From Aquamicrobium zhengzhouense (GTDB lineage: Bacteria > Pseudomonadota > Alphaproteobacteria > Rhizobiales > Rhizobiaceae): a stretch of 64,000 nt of DNA. Within the stretch, counting starts at the first letter, position 1; each line of letters opens with the position of its first letter. The DNA lies in assembly GCF_016124105.1 (NCBI RefSeq), contig NZ_JADGMQ010000005.1, positions 62,001 to 126,000 on the forward strand. The letters run 5' to 3'. Positions 19,044 to 28,295 of the stretch are shown here, piece after piece. The position numbers and the translations under genes are program-made. A model generated the notes under the pieces. The model was not told where the DNA came from. It saw only the letters and a list, made by a program, of their open reading frames with translations, and did no database searches.

Positions 19044-19850
19044 ATGAGCGAACAGACGATCGTCGGTGCCGCGCTCTTAGGCATCCTCGAGGGGCTGACG
19101 GAATTCATCCCTGTATCTTCTACAGGTCATATTCTGCTGGCTGGCCATTTCATGGGCTTTGAATCAACGGGAAAAGCCTTTGAGGTTCTGATCCAGCTGG
19201 GCGCAATTCTCGCGATCCTGACTGTATATTTCGCTCGTCTACGCAATATGCTGGTCACGCTGCCTTCCTCGATAGCAACGCAGAATTTGGTACTTGGCAT
19301 CCTGATCGCCTTTCTGCCGGCCGCAGTGATCGGCGCCCTTGCCCATTCTTTCATCAAGGAAGTGCTATTCGAATCCCCGATCCTGATCTGCATCATGCTG
19401 GTCCTCGGCGGCTTCGTCCTTCTTTGGGTCGACCGTTGGGCGGTCAATCCGAAATATACCGACATCACCCGCTATCCGACCTCAGTCTATTTTGGCATCG
19501 GCCTGTTTCAGTGCCTGGCCATGATCCCCGGCACCTCGCGCTCAGGTTCGACCATTGTCGGAGCGCTGCTTCTGGGCGCGGACAAGCGATCGGCTGCAGA
19601 GTTTTCCTTCTTCCTCGCCATGCCCACCATGGCTGGCGCCTTCGCCTACGACCTTTACAAGAACAGGGATATCCTCTCGGTTTCCGACCTCCCCATCATT
19701 GCGACCGGCTTCATCTGTGCCTTCATCGCGGCGGTTCTGGTCGTGCGCAAATTGCTCGATTTCGTGTCGAAGCGCGGCTACGCGATGTTCGCCTGGTGGC
19801 GCATCATCGTCGGTGCACTTGGGCTGATCGGCCTGCTGGTCTGGGGCTAG
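19044..19850 (+). CDS. uppP: undecaprenyl-diphosphate phosphatase (BacA)
   Basis: UppP dephosphorylates undecaprenyl diphosphate to recycle the peptidoglycan lipid carrier, and gives bacitracin resistance. The 268-residue protein has eight or so membrane helices and both family motifs: [14 protein letters not shown] (about residues 16-29) and PGTSRSGST (about 162-170), which form the active site. ATG 19044 starts inside the region upstream of the divergent GST. It is convergent with the TSUP gene; a hairpin spans both ends. Confidence 0.97.
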   Translation: MSEQTIVGAALLGILEGLTEFIPVSSTGHILLAGHFMGFESTGKAFEVLIQLGAILAILTVYFARLRNMLVTLPSSIATQNLVLGILIAFLPAAVIGALAHSFIKEVLFESPILICIMLVLGGFVLLWVDRWAVNPKYTDITRYPTSVYFGIGLFQCLAMIPGTSRSGSTIVGALLLGADKRSAAEFSFFLAMPTMAGAFAYDLYKNRDILSVSDLPIIATGFICAFIAAVLVVRKLLDFVSKRGYAMFAWWRIIVGALGLIGLLVWG

Positions 19851-19865
19851 GCTTTACAGCCCCAG
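19841..19865. terminator. hairpin spanning the uppP / TSUP convergent ends
   Basis: An 8-bp perfect stem, CTGGGGCT with AGCCCCAG and a 9-base loop, covers both stop codons in the 3-base gap. No strong T tract follows on either side, so it may be a processing or stability element rather than a full terminator. Confidence 0.4.
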
Positions 19866-20615
19866 CACACCGCGCCGGATCATCTCCAGCGCCAGCAATG
19901 AGATGATGATTCGAAAGCCTGTCTGGAACAAGTGCTCGGGGATCTTGTCGAGCAGCCTGGTGCCATAAACCGTCCCGAGATAACCGGTCGCGATCATCGC
20001 AGCGACCAGCGGCAACCAGCTCGCAAACGCAAAGCCAGCGAGGCCGAAGACCACGATTTTGAGGAAATGCTGCACAGTCATGCCGCTCGCAAGCGTTGCG
20101 ACGAGCTGCTTGCGGTCCTTGACTATCTGACCGAAGAACGTGCCGAGAAGCGGCCCCGTGGCGCCGACGAACATGGAGACGAGTGCAGTCAATCCGCTGC
20201 CGATCGCCAGCCCTGCGCCCGAGATCTGCGACAAGCCGGGTATCTTCGTCCACGTGATCATCAGGATGAAGCCGCCGAGTACCATTTTGAGGATCGCGTC
20301 AGGCAGTTGCACCACGAAGAACGCGCCGATCAAGGCCCCGATCAGCGATCCAATCAGGAATGGGCGGAAGATATCGAAGCGGACATTCGCACGCTGATAC
20401 CAGGCTCGGCCCGAATTCGAGCCAAGCTGAACTGCGCCGTGAACCGGAATCAGCGCGGCGACGGGGATGAACATGCCCATCAGCATGAGCATCAGCGAAC
20501 CGCCGCCAACGCCGGTGGCAGCGGTCAGCGCAGAGGTGAAGAACGAGGCGACGATGAGCAGCCCGGCCACTGCCGGCCCGATACCCTCGGGCAGTAGCGT
20601 AGCAATGGCTTCCAA
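19854..20615 (-). CDS. TSUP (TauE/SafE) family transporter
   Basis: A 253-residue protein with about seven to eight membrane helices and the TSUP features SALTAATGVGGGSLMLMLM near the N-terminus and ATGYLGTVYGTRLL near the C-terminus, the two inverted repeat halves. Family members move sulfite, sulfoacetate or related anions; the substrate is unknown. No ATG fits: TTG 20615 (LEAIATLLPEG) gives the family length and starts 7 bases after the upstream gene's stop. The open frame extends further into the NDUFA9-like gene but lacks similarity there. The start is uncertain. Confidence 0.85.
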   Translation of the reverse strand: MEAIATLLPEGIGPAVAGLLIVASFFTSALTAATGVGGGSLMLMLMGMFIPVAALIPVHGAVQLGSNSGRAWYQRANVRFDIFRPFLIGSLIGALIGAFFVVQLPDAILKMVLGGFILMITWTKIPGLSQISGAGLAIGSGLTALVSMFVGATGPLLGTFFGQIVKDRKQLVATLASGMTVQHFLKIVVFGLAGFAFASWLPLVAAMIATGYLGTVYGTRLLDKIPEHLFQTGFRIIISLLALEMIRRGVLGL

Positions 20616-20622
20616 GGCTGGC

Positions 20623-21597
20623 TCAGGCTGCGTTCGGGTTCGTGAACTGCCCCGCCCGCCTGTACTGCCACAGATAGCCTGGCAAGATTGCATCCATTGC
20701 CTGCGGCTGGATACCAGCGGCGGCAAGGGTGCGGTTCTCGGCCTCCGCCTCGGCGGATACGACATTGTCGCTCCGAAGCATGTCGACCTGATCGGCGGTC
20801 AGAAGCGGGTTCGGCAAAAGCCCAAGGACACGTCCCTGCAGCTTGGCAATCCCCCAGGGGAGCGAAACCAGCAGACGCTTGCGGCCCGTCACATCGAGCA
20901 GCTTTGCGAGGCACTGCTTGAACGTCACGGTCTCTGGACCGCCAAATTCGTAGGTGCGGCCACCTTCGAGCTCACCATCAACGGCGCAGGCGATCGCTTC
21001 GGCGACATCGGCGACATAGACCGGTTGCAACTTGGTCTCGCCACCGCCGATCAGCGGAAGCACAGGCGACATCCGGGCGATCTTGGCGAAGCGGTTGAAG
21101 AAACCGTCTTCCGGTCCGAAAATGATCGACGGGCGGATGATAACGGCGTCCGGGACAGTCTGAAGGACAGCCTGCTCGCCCCGCGCCTTGGTCCGGGCAT
21201 AGCCGATCTCGGAGTTGATGTCGGCGCCGATGGCTGAAACATGGGTCAGGGACGCACCCGCGGCACGTGCAGCTTCTGCAACGGCACGGGCACCGAAATC
21301 CTGAACCGCGTCGAACGTCTGACGTCCGCTCTCAAACAGTATACCGACGAGATTGACGACGTGGTCGGCGCACTGCACGGCGCGATCAACAGACCAGCGA
21401 ACGCGCAAATTTGCCTGAACAGCGTGGATCTGGCCGACATTGCCCAGCGGCTGAAGGTGGTGCGCGACGTTGGGATTGCGCACGGCGACCCGGATGCGGT
21501 AGCCGCGGCGAGCGAGCGCACGCACTACATGGCGTCCCAGGAAGCCTGAACCTCCAAAAACGGTAACGAGTGGTGGCACCTTTGCGACGGCGGTCAT
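20623..21597 (-). CDS. complex I NDUFA9-like NAD(P)-binding protein
   Basis: A 324-residue atypical SDR with the dinucleotide motif VFGGSGFLGRHVVRALARRGY (about residues 13-33, quoted in parts: GGSGFLG) and IIRPSIIFGPEDGFFNRFA near the middle, both typical of the NDUFA9 branch. In alphaproteobacteria such proteins are linked with NADH dehydrogenase or quinone metabolism, by homology to the mitochondrial subunit. The start at 21597 is chosen because the Rossmann strand follows directly. It overlaps no neighbour but likely shares a transcript with the TSUP gene downstream. Confidence 0.88.
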   Translation of the reverse strand: MTAVAKVPPLVTVFGGSGFLGRHVVRALARRGYRIRVAVRNPNVAHHLQPLGNVGQIHAVQANLRVRWSVDRAVQCADHVVNLVGILFESGRQTFDAVQDFGARAVAEAARAAGASLTHVSAIGADINSEIGYARTKARGEQAVLQTVPDAVIIRPSIIFGPEDGFFNRFAKIARMSPVLPLIGGGETKLQPVYVADVAEAIACAVDGELEGGRTYEFGGPETVTFKQCLAKLLDVTGRKRLLVSLPWGIAKLQGRVLGLLPNPLLTADQVDMLRSDNVVSAEAEAENRTLAAAGIQPQAMDAILPGYLWQYRRAGQFTNPNAA

Positions 21598-21768
21598 CGA
21601 TGGCTCTCCGTAAGTATGTACTGCCGCTTCATAATCACTTCTGGCCCAAAGGCAAAGGGTCAAAGGGCGGCGGAAAGGCGCGCCGGTGCAGCAAAGGGCC
21701 GATTTTGCTTCCCCGCAGCGTTCATGGCGTCTATGAAACTCGCCAGCACGGGAAGGGAATTAAGTCAC

Positions 21769-23190
21769 ATGCATTTCATGCTCCGGTTGTTAGTGGCGCT
21801 CATTTGCTTTGCAGTAGCGCCAGAGGTCACGTTTGCTGCCGAAGGCCACGGTCTTCCAGGGGCAAGCATGTCGCTCCTTTGGGCGCTGCCCTTTGCTGGT
21901 ATCCTGCTCTGTATTGCGACAGGTCCGCTCTTCTTCGCGCATGTTTGGGAACATCATTACGGGAAGATCTCGGCCGCCTGGGCAGCCCTTGTGATACTGC
22001 CCATGGTGCTGGGCTACGGCTTTGGCACGGCGCTTTATTCGGTCCTGCACACGATGCTGCTCGAATATATGTCGTTCATCATCCTGCTGTTTGCCCTCTT
22101 CACCATCTCGGGCGGCATCCTCGTATCCGGCAACATTCACGGCACACCAATGGTCAATTCGGGGCTGCTCCTGATCGGTGCGATCCTCGCCTCGATCGTC
22201 GGCACGACCGGCGCATCCATGATCATGATTCGCCCGATGATCCGGGCAAACGACAATCGTCGTCACAATGTGCATGTGATCGTCTTCTTCATCTTCCTCG
22301 TCTCGAATATCGGCGGCTCGCTGACCCCGCTCGGTGATCCCCCGCTTTTCCTCGGCTTCCTGCGCGGCGTGGATTTCTTCTGGACCACCACGCACATGCT
22401 GCCGATGGCCGCCTTCATCACGGCAATCGTCCTCGGCGCGTTCTTCCTGCTGGACACCTATCTCTACCGCCGCGAAGGCGCGCAGGCGCCAGTTGTCGAC
22501 CCGACCCCGGACACGCGTGTGCGCATTCGCGGGCTAGTAAACATTCCCCTGCTTCTCGGCGTTATCGCAGCCATCCTTATGTCCGGCATTTGGAAGCCAG
22601 GCATTTCCTTCACGATCCACGGCGTGGAGCTTGAGTTGCAGAACCTCCTGCGCGACGCGATCATTGTCGTCCTCGCATTCGTTTCGCTCGTCGTATCGAA
22701 GCAGGAGTTCCGCGAGGCCAACGGCTTCAACTGGGGGCCGATTCTCGAAGTCGCGAAGATCTTTGCCGCGATCTTCGTGTGCATCATCCCGGTCATCGCG
22801 ATCCTCCAGGCGGGCCTCGACGGTGGATTCGCTCCGCTTGTCGCTCTGGTGACAAATGCTGACGGGACCCCTGACAACCTCGCCTATTTCTGGATGACCG
22901 GCATCCTGTCGTCGTTCCTCGACAATGCGCCGACCTATCTGGTGTTCTTCGAGATGGGAGGCGGCGACCCGCAGGTATTGATGACAACGCTGTCGAAGAC
23001 CCTTCTGGCAATCTCGGCCGGTGCCGTGTTCATGGGGGCGAACACCTATATCGGCAACGCGCCAAACTTCATGGTCTATGCAATTGCCCGTAACGCAGGC
23101 GTGAACATGCCAAGCTTTTTTGGCTACATGCTGTGGTCCGGCGCGATTCTCATTCCGACCTTCATCCTCGTCAGCTTCGTCTTCTTCTGA
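21769..23190 (+). CDS. NhaD/CitMHS-type sodium:proton antiporter
   Basis: A 473-residue protein with a signal-like first helix and about eleven further membrane helices. It has SNIGGSLTPLGDPPLFLGFL near residue 180 and the C-terminal FLDNAPTYLVFFE and GANTYIGNAPNFMVYAIA, the paired re-entrant motifs of the ion transporter superfamily, as in NhaD-type antiporters. ATG 21769 follows GGGAAGGGA. It is expressed alone and closed by a strong terminator. Na+/H+ exchange is inferred from family; another substrate such as arsenite or an organic anion is possible. Confidence 0.85.
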   Translation: MHFMLRLLVALICFAVAPEVTFAAEGHGLPGASMSLLWALPFAGILLCIATGPLFFAHVWEHHYGKISAAWAALVILPMVLGYGFGTALYSVLHTMLLEYMSFIILLFALFTISGGILVSGNIHGTPMVNSGLLLIGAILASIVGTTGASMIMIRPMIRANDNRRHNVHVIVFFIFLVSNIGGSLTPLGDPPLFLGFLRGVDFFWTTTHMLPMAAFITAIVLGAFFLLDTYLYRREGAQAPVVDPTPDTRVRIRGLVNIPLLLGVIAAILMSGIWKPGISFTIHGVELELQNLLRDAIIVVLAFVSLVVSKQEFREANGFNWGPILEVAKIFAAIFVCIIPVIAILQAGLDGGFAPLVALVTNADGTPDNLAYFWMTGILSSFLDNAPTYLVFFEMGGGDPQVLMTTLSKTLLAISAGAVFMGANTYIGNAPNFMVYAIARNAGVNMPSFFGYMLWSGAILIPTFILVSFVFF

Positions 23191-23216
23191 CGCAACGCGA
23201 GGGGTTTTCGACGATG

Positions 23217-23248
23217 GATCGGGGGGATAGGTTCCTCCCGATCTTTTT
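23217..23248 (+). terminator. rho-independent terminator of the NhaD-type gene
   Basis: An 11-bp stem (GATCGGGGGGA with TCCTCCCGATC, one G-U pair), a 5-base loop TAGGT and then TTTTT. It lies just upstream of the M20 peptidase ribosome binding site, separating the two genes. Confidence 0.92.
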
Positions 23249-23262
23249 GAAAGGACTCTGCA

Positions 23263-24648
23263 ATGTCTGCCATCCAACCAGTCCTCGACCGCCTCGACGC
23301 CGACCTGGATGCCAGCCTCGAAAGGCTGTTTTCCTTTGTGCGAATTCCGTCGATCTCGACGGATCAGGCGTATGCGCCGGACGTGCGCCGCGCTGCTGAA
23401 TGGCTGGTGGATGACCTGAAGTCGATCGGGTTCGACGCCAGCGTTCGCGACACGAGCGGCCATCCGATGGTCGTCGCCCATCATGAGGGCCCTGAGGGGT
23501 CACCGCACGTCCTCTTTTACGGCCACTATGACGTCCAGCCCGTCGATCCGCTTGAGCTTTGGGAAGATGACCCGTTCGATCCGAAGCTGAAGGAGGTCGA
23601 ACCTGGCCGCAAGATCATCACCGGTCGAGGTTCATCAGACGACAAGGGCCAGTTGATGCTCTTCGTCGAAGCGTGCCGGGCGTGGAAGGCTGTTCACGGC
23701 AGCCTGCCCTGCAAGATCACGCTCCTCTTTGAGGGTGAGGAGGAAACCGGCTCGCCTTCGCTGAAGCCATTCCTTGAAGCCAATAAGGAAGAGTTGAAGG
23801 CTGACTTCGCACTGGTTTGCGATACCAGCATGTGGGATCGCGATACGCCTGCGATCAGCGTCGGCCTTCGCGGCCTCGTCGGCGAAGAAGTGACGATCCA
23901 CGCTGCAAATCGCGACCTGCATTCGGGCCATTATGGGGGTGCCGCCGCCAACCCGATCCGTATTCTGGCAAAGATCCTTGCCGACATTCACGACGAGAAT
24001 GGCCGCGTCACCATTCCAGGCTTCTACGATGGCGTGGAAGAAACTCCATCTCAGGTGAAAGCTTCCTGGGACGCGCTGAACCTCACCCCCGAAAAATTCC
24101 TCGGCGAGATCGGTCTGTCGATCCCTTCGGGCGAAAAGGATCGCTCGCTACTTGAGCTTGTCTGGGCACGTCCGACCGCCGAATTCAACGGCATTTCCGG
24201 CGGCTATGAAGGCGAAGGGTTCAAGACCGTGATTGCGGCGCAGGCCAGCGCCAAGGTGTCGTTCCGCCTCGTGCACAAGCAGGATCCGGAGCAGATCCGC
24301 GCGGCCTTCCGTGCTTTCGTTGAGGAGCGCCTCCCAGCCGACTGCTCGGTGACATTTGAAAAGCATGGCGGCTCGCCCGCTATCCAGCTCTCCTACGATT
24401 CGCCGATCGTCACCAGGGCAAAGTCGGCCCTGTCGGATGAGTGGAACAAGCAGGCGCTGACCATCGCCATGGGCGGCTCGATCCCGATCGTCGGAGATTT
24501 CCAGAAGCTGCTCGGCATGGAATCACTTCTCGTCGGCTTCGCGCTCGACGACGACCGGATCCATTCGCCGAATGAAAAATACGAGCTGTCCTCCTTCCAC
24601 AAGGGACAGAGAAGCTGGGCGCGCATCCTTGCCGCGCTCACTGCATAA
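23263..24648 (+). CDS. M20 family dipeptidase
   Basis: A 461-residue M20 metallopeptidase. It has FYGHYDVQPVDP with the first zinc His and Asp, GRGSSDDKGQ with the bridging Asp, the catalytic LFEGEEETGS, CDTSMW, and the lid-dimerisation domain ANRDLHSGHYGG. This pattern is the CNDP/DUG1-like dipeptidase branch. It cleaves dipeptides in the cytoplasm; exact specificity is unknown. ATG 23263 follows AAAGGA. The RNase D gene follows by 10 bases. Confidence 0.92.
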   Translation: MSAIQPVLDRLDADLDASLERLFSFVRIPSISTDQAYAPDVRRAAEWLVDDLKSIGFDASVRDTSGHPMVVAHHEGPEGSPHVLFYGHYDVQPVDPLELWEDDPFDPKLKEVEPGRKIITGRGSSDDKGQLMLFVEACRAWKAVHGSLPCKITLLFEGEEETGSPSLKPFLEANKEELKADFALVCDTSMWDRDTPAISVGLRGLVGEEVTIHAANRDLHSGHYGGAAANPIRILAKILADIHDENGRVTIPGFYDGVEETPSQVKASWDALNLTPEKFLGEIGLSIPSGEKDRSLLELVWARPTAEFNGISGGYEGEGFKTVIAAQASAKVSFRLVHKQDPEQIRAAFRAFVEERLPADCSVTFEKHGGSPAIQLSYDSPIVTRAKSALSDEWNKQALTIAMGGSIPIVGDFQKLLGMESLLVGFALDDDRIHSPNEKYELSSFHKGQRSWARILAALTA

Positions 24649-24658
24649 GGGGTTTTGC

Positions 24659-25276
24659 GTGACCATCCGTTTCCACAAGAACGACCTGCCAGACCTGGCG
24701 AACTACAATGTCGATGCTGTCGCGATCGACACTGAGACGCTGGGCCTCAACCCGCATCGCGACCGCCTGTGCGTGGTCCAGATCTCGCCCGGCGACGGCA
24801 CTGCCGACGTGATCCAGATCGATGCGGGCCAGAAGGAGGCACCGAACCTCGTCGCGCTGCTTGGCAATCCGGCGATCACCAAGCTGTTCCACTTCGGTCG
24901 GTTCGATCTTGCCGTGCTCTACAACGCGTTCGGCGTTATGCCCCAGCCGGTCTTCTGCACCAAGATCGCTTCGCGTCTGGTGCGCACCTACACGGATCGT
25001 CACGGCCTCAAAGATATCTGCAACGAGCTTCTGGGTGTCAGCATTTCCAAGCAGCAGCAGTCGTCGGACTGGGCCGCCGAAACCCTCTCACCGGAACAGC
25101 TGGAATATGCCGCATCGGACGTGCTCTATCTGCACGCCCTGCGTGATAAACTGCTCTATCGGCTGCAGCGCGATGGTCGGACGGAAGAAGCGGCCAAGTG
25201 CTTCGAGTTCCTGCCGACCCGCGCCAAGCTTGACCTGATGGGCTGGGACGAACAGGACATTTTCGCCCACTCGTAA
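24659..25276 (+). CDS. short ribonuclease D (DEDDy 3'-5' exonuclease)
   Basis: A 205-residue DEDDy exonuclease: DTET (catalytic Asp and Glu, about residues 23-26), HFGRFDLAVL (third Asp) and YAASDVLYL (Tyr and final Asp). It lacks the HRDC domains of E. coli RNase D, which is normal for alphaproteobacterial short forms. The enzyme trims the 3' ends of tRNA and other small RNAs. GTG 24659 follows AAGGGG; the longer upstream frame overlaps the dipeptidase and is not supported. Confidence 0.92.
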   Translation: MTIRFHKNDLPDLANYNVDAVAIDTETLGLNPHRDRLCVVQISPGDGTADVIQIDAGQKEAPNLVALLGNPAITKLFHFGRFDLAVLYNAFGVMPQPVFCTKIASRLVRTYTDRHGLKDICNELLGVSISKQQQSSDWAAETLSPEQLEYAASDVLYLHALRDKLLYRLQRDGRTEEAAKCFEFLPTRAKLDLMGWDEQDIFAHS

Positions 25277-25279
25277 GAC

Positions 25280-26377
25280 CTATCCAGCAGGGCTGGCGGC
25301 CAGCTGCGGCTTGGCCGGCGCCCTGTCAATATATGCCCAGTCAGGCCGCTCGAACAGAAAACGCCCCCATCCGGTCATCTGGATCAGCGCGTAGAGCATC
25401 ACCGGGCCTATCACCCCTGCCATTGTGACCAGAAGCGAGATCGTTCCGACATCCGTGATGATGCCGAGACGGATCAACGCCGTGCGTGCCACGGCCATAG
25501 GCAGGAAGAAGGCAAGATAGATCACGATCGAATGCGCGCCGATCCAGTTCAGCCAGCGCGACCAGGAAGCATCTGCGACCAGCGCTGACACCGTTACGAT
25601 CGCCATCGCTCCCGCTGCCCCAAGTGCCAGCGAGACGTATGGAAGCGCCGCAAGACCCGCCTCCCCTTCGGCTGCGCCAAGCGGCTGCACCGCAAATTCC
25701 AAAGACCAGGGGACGGGCGAAAAGACGAGCGCGGCGTTCACCAGCGCCCAAAGCACGAGCAGCAAAATGCTGGCTGTGCGGTTGGCTGCCGCCCAGTCGG
25801 CCAGCGCAAATATGCGTGCTGCCAGCGCGTAGCCCGCGAAGAAATAGACATAGCGTGCGCAAAATTCATCGATCAGCATCCAGCCCGTGTGGATCGGCAG
25901 GATCTCGAAGATGGCCGCGCAAGTCAGAACAAACCAGACGGGCAAGCTCTTCAGCATTCGTGTCAGCACGAAAAAGATCGGCAGGATGTAGACGAACCAA
26001 AGCGTGCCGAATGGCTGGATGAAGGCATGGAGGTACTGAACGAACGGGGCCGCCATGCCATTTTCCATCGCCATCCCCGGTGCCTTTAAAGCAAACTGGA
26101 TCGTCAGCCAAAGTATGTAGAAATACAGGAAATGAACGACCTTCCGGTCGATATAGCGGATCCAGGGTCGGTCGATGACAAGCCCGAGGAACAGCCCCGA
26201 TATCAAGAAGAAGTCCGGCATTCGGAAAGGACGCGCAAATGCGACAACGTCGTGCATCCAGCCCGTCTCGCCAAGTGCCTGACCGACGCCCAGCGTCGAG
26301 TGCATCATGACAACGAAGACGATGCAGATGCCTTTGGCGGTGTCGACCCAGCCAATCCGCGATGACGTCCCAGCCAT
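25280..26377 (-). CDS. acyltransferase family 3 integral membrane protein
   Basis: A 365-residue protein with about ten membrane helices. The first has WVDTAKGICIVFVVMMHST, the Asp and His pattern typical of the Acyl_transf_3 family (OafA/NodX/OpgC group), followed by RPFRMPDFFLISGLFLG. Such proteins acylate surface polysaccharides, periplasmic glucans or lipids using acyl-CoA. No polysaccharide genes are adjacent, so the acceptor is unknown. It converges on the RNase D gene with a 3-base gap. Confidence 0.87.
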   Translation of the reverse strand: MAGTSSRIGWVDTAKGICIVFVVMMHSTLGVGQALGETGWMHDVVAFARPFRMPDFFLISGLFLGLVIDRPWIRYIDRKVVHFLYFYILWLTIQFALKAPGMAMENGMAAPFVQYLHAFIQPFGTLWFVYILPIFFVLTRMLKSLPVWFVLTCAAIFEILPIHTGWMLIDEFCARYVYFFAGYALAARIFALADWAAANRTASILLLVLWALVNAALVFSPVPWSLEFAVQPLGAAEGEAGLAALPYVSLALGAAGAMAIVTVSALVADASWSRWLNWIGAHSIVIYLAFFLPMAVARTALIRLGIITDVGTISLLVTMAGVIGPVMLYALIQMTGWGRFLFERPDWAYIDRAPAKPQLAASPAG

Positions 26378-26461
26378 GACCCCTGCCTCACATGTGCGTT
26401 CGGGCCATAATCTTAAAATTGAAACGAGACTGGACCGTTAAACGACGCGGTTTACGAACAT

Positions 26462-26848
26462 TTACGCACGAACCAGCTTCAGCGCCTTGTCAAATACTGT
26501 GAGCACACGATCAAGCTCATGGCCACGCTTGAGAACCAACCCGCTCGCTGCCACAACGGAATAAGCGCCCTGCTTGCGCGCAAGGGCAGGCGTCTTGATG
26601 ATCTGATACAGGGCCACTTCGCTCGCACGTCGGAAGACCGAGAACACGGCTCTGTCGCGCAAATGGTCAATCGCGTAATCCCGCCATTCGCCAGCGCCCA
26701 CCATCTCACTGTAAATCTTGAGGATCTGGTCGAGTTCTCGCCGATGGAATGTTATCGGAAGGTCAGCCTTCTCGCGCCTGACCTCACCGAAAGGTATCAC
26801 TATTGCGGAACCGTCCTGATCCTCCGCTCCCGCATTGTGATTGGTCAT
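26462..26848 (-). CDS. DUF2794 family protein
   Basis: A 128-residue soluble protein with the DUF2794 pattern: TFHRRELDQILKIYSEMVGAGEW at about residues 33-55 (given by parts: FHRRELDQIL) and RDRAVFSVFRRA. The family is confined mainly to alphaproteobacteria and has no known biochemical role. The start at 26848 is preferred over an open extension of 20 residues. A gene-free stretch of about 500 bases lies upstream. Confidence 0.8.
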   Translation of the reverse strand: MTNHNAGAEDQDGSAIVIPFGEVRREKADLPITFHRRELDQILKIYSEMVGAGEWRDYAIDHLRDRAVFSVFRRASEVALYQIIKTPALARKQGAYSVVAASGLVLKRGHELDRVLTVFDKALKLVRA

Positions 26849-27053
26849 AGCCAGCCTTCCGCGACGTTGCTCGACGGGAAGCCTCGCCCCGACGGCGCAG
26901 ATTTGCAAGCCTCAAAAGCAGCCGGCATTTTCCGTACAGTGGACCTGAGATCACGAACATCACAGCACTGTTTTTATAGGTGATGGAGCGACTTATTTTT
27001 GCCACAATTTTTACACATTCAGAACACAATCTGCCCTGAACATACAAACGTTG

Positions 27054-27135
27054 CCTGAGACGGTTCGGTCCGGCATGGCCCTGTAACCCCAAGCCCCCCG
27101 CCCACGGGGTCAGCGTCGGATCGAACCAACTCCGG
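27054..27135. ncRNA. candidate structured RNA (rod-like imperfect hairpin)
   Basis: The main stem pairs GGTTCGGTCCG (27062-27072) with CGGATCGAACC (27117-27127), 11 bp with one G-U. Outside it GAG (27057-27059) pairs CTC (27130-27132) and CC pairs GG. Inside, CTG pairs CAG and ACCCC (27086-27090) pairs GGGGT (27106-27110), closing a 15-base C-rich loop. No T tract follows on either strand. It lacks the conserved SRP core and is not a tRNA. The strand is unknown. Confidence 0.35.
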
Positions 27136-27213
27136 ATATTCCCTTCCGACGCAACCACAATCCATACGAGAATGTTCCACCGGTCGCGAGAAATTGCAGC
27201 CGGTTTTTGCTTT

Positions 27214-27249
27214 TGAAGCCTATAGCGCGTCTGAAGCCTATAGCGCGTC
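27214..27249. repeat. exact 18-bp tandem repeat, two copies
   Basis: TGAAGCCTATAGCGCGTC occurs twice back to back with no mismatch, in non-coding DNA downstream of the DUF1223 gene. Confidence 0.95.
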
Positions 27250-27346
27250 GCGGCTAAACGGGGTCATGCGCCTCGCCGCAGATTCTTGTTTTCACGCGGA
27301 TTTTTGTCCCGAAACCAACACCTGGCGCCTGGAGACATGGTTGAGA

Positions 27347-28099
27347 CTACCAGCTTTCCTCACGGGGCACGATGGCTGCCCCGAGCACAGCGCCAGGCAA
27401 CCCGCCCTGCTTCATCGACTGAATCAGGACTGCGCAGCCACCCGGCGCCTTGCGGGAGATCTCGCTCATCGGCAGTTCCAGGCGCGTCGCCTTACCGTGC
27501 CATTTACCAGCCGTGTGAAAGGCGTTGACTGAGTTGAGGTAGGTGAAGCGCCGGCCCGAATTCTTGCCGCGCTCAATCTTCACGTCTGTCGCTCTGTCGA
27601 AATAAACCAGGACGACGTGAGCATCTCCGCTCCAGCCTTCGACGCCGCTCGTCTCAACGACCAGCGTGTCGCCGCTGTAGGAGACGTCAACATCGACGAT
27701 CATCCCGTCTATTGTATCGGCCATTTCGTTGATGGCATTGTCGACGAGCGTGCGCTTGGCGCCGTTGACCTCCTGACGGCCATTGATGATCGCCTGAGGC
27801 GTGTAGACGCTGCGTGTGCCGAATGCCCGGCTATATTGGTGCTGGCGCTGCGTGTTGTCTGAGGTGGCGAGCGTGTCGCGCCACCCGAGATAGTCCCAGT
27901 AATCGACATGGTAGGACAGGGCCACCACGTCGCCTTCCAGCGCAAGTTGCGACAAATATTCATCGGCGGGCGGACAGGAATTGCAACCCTGACTTGTGAA
28001 AAGCTCCACAACCCCCTTCGGCCTCTTGCCGGGTTCTGCAGCTTGCGCTGGAGAAATAGCAAAACCAAAGGCCACCGTGAGCACGGTCAGGAGTTTCAT
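27347..28099 (-). CDS. DUF1223 secreted thioredoxin-like protein
   Basis: A 250-residue protein with a signal peptide (residues 1-21, cleavage after AQA) and a thioredoxin-like start: VVELFTSQGCNSCPPADEYL, with a CxxC pair (CNSC). This is the DUF1223 layout. It should act in the periplasm, perhaps in thiol redox work, but no activity is established for the family. ATG 28099 is chosen; a TTG two codons upstream is possible. It stands alone on the minus strand. Confidence 0.85.
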   Translation of the reverse strand: MKLLTVLTVAFGFAISPAQAAEPGKRPKGVVELFTSQGCNSCPPADEYLSQLALEGDVVALSYHVDYWDYLGWRDTLATSDNTQRQHQYSRAFGTRSVYTPQAIINGRQEVNGAKRTLVDNAINEMADTIDGMIVDVDVSYSGDTLVVETSGVEGWSGDAHVVLVYFDRATDVKIERGKNSGRRFTYLNSVNAFHTAGKWHGKATRLELPMSEISRKAPGGCAVLIQSMKQGGLPGAVLGAAIVPREESW

Positions 28100-28295
28100 G
28101 AGCAAAGACTTGTCCGAACAGCTAGCAACGTCAAACGACGATTTTCTCCAGGGAGAGTAGGCATTGGGCGCATCACCGGGAAGTCACGTTGCGGTGAAAT
28201 TTCCTGCTCGAACGTTCCCGCCGCACCCTTTCGAAGATATCGATCATCTTTGACCGGCATCACGATCGCGTGCGGCTTGATGGCCCGCGCCTGGC

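Larger units (their letters stand above)
26849..27346. other. 498-base gene-free gap with a rod-like hairpin and a tandem repeat
   Basis: No convincing reading frame was found. The gap is AT-rich at 26940-27050. It then holds an 82-base imperfect hairpin (27054-27135) and an exact 18-bp tandem repeat (27214-27249). It lies upstream of DUF2794 and downstream of DUF1223, both on the minus strand, so it may contain the DUF2794 promoter; no clear -35/-10 pair could be fixed. Confidence 0.7.

Noticed and set aside
27054-27135. SRP (4.5S) RNA
   Set aside because: The rod shape is suggestive, but the conserved apical GGAA loop and the GTCAGGTCCGGAAGGAAGCA-type core are missing on both strands.
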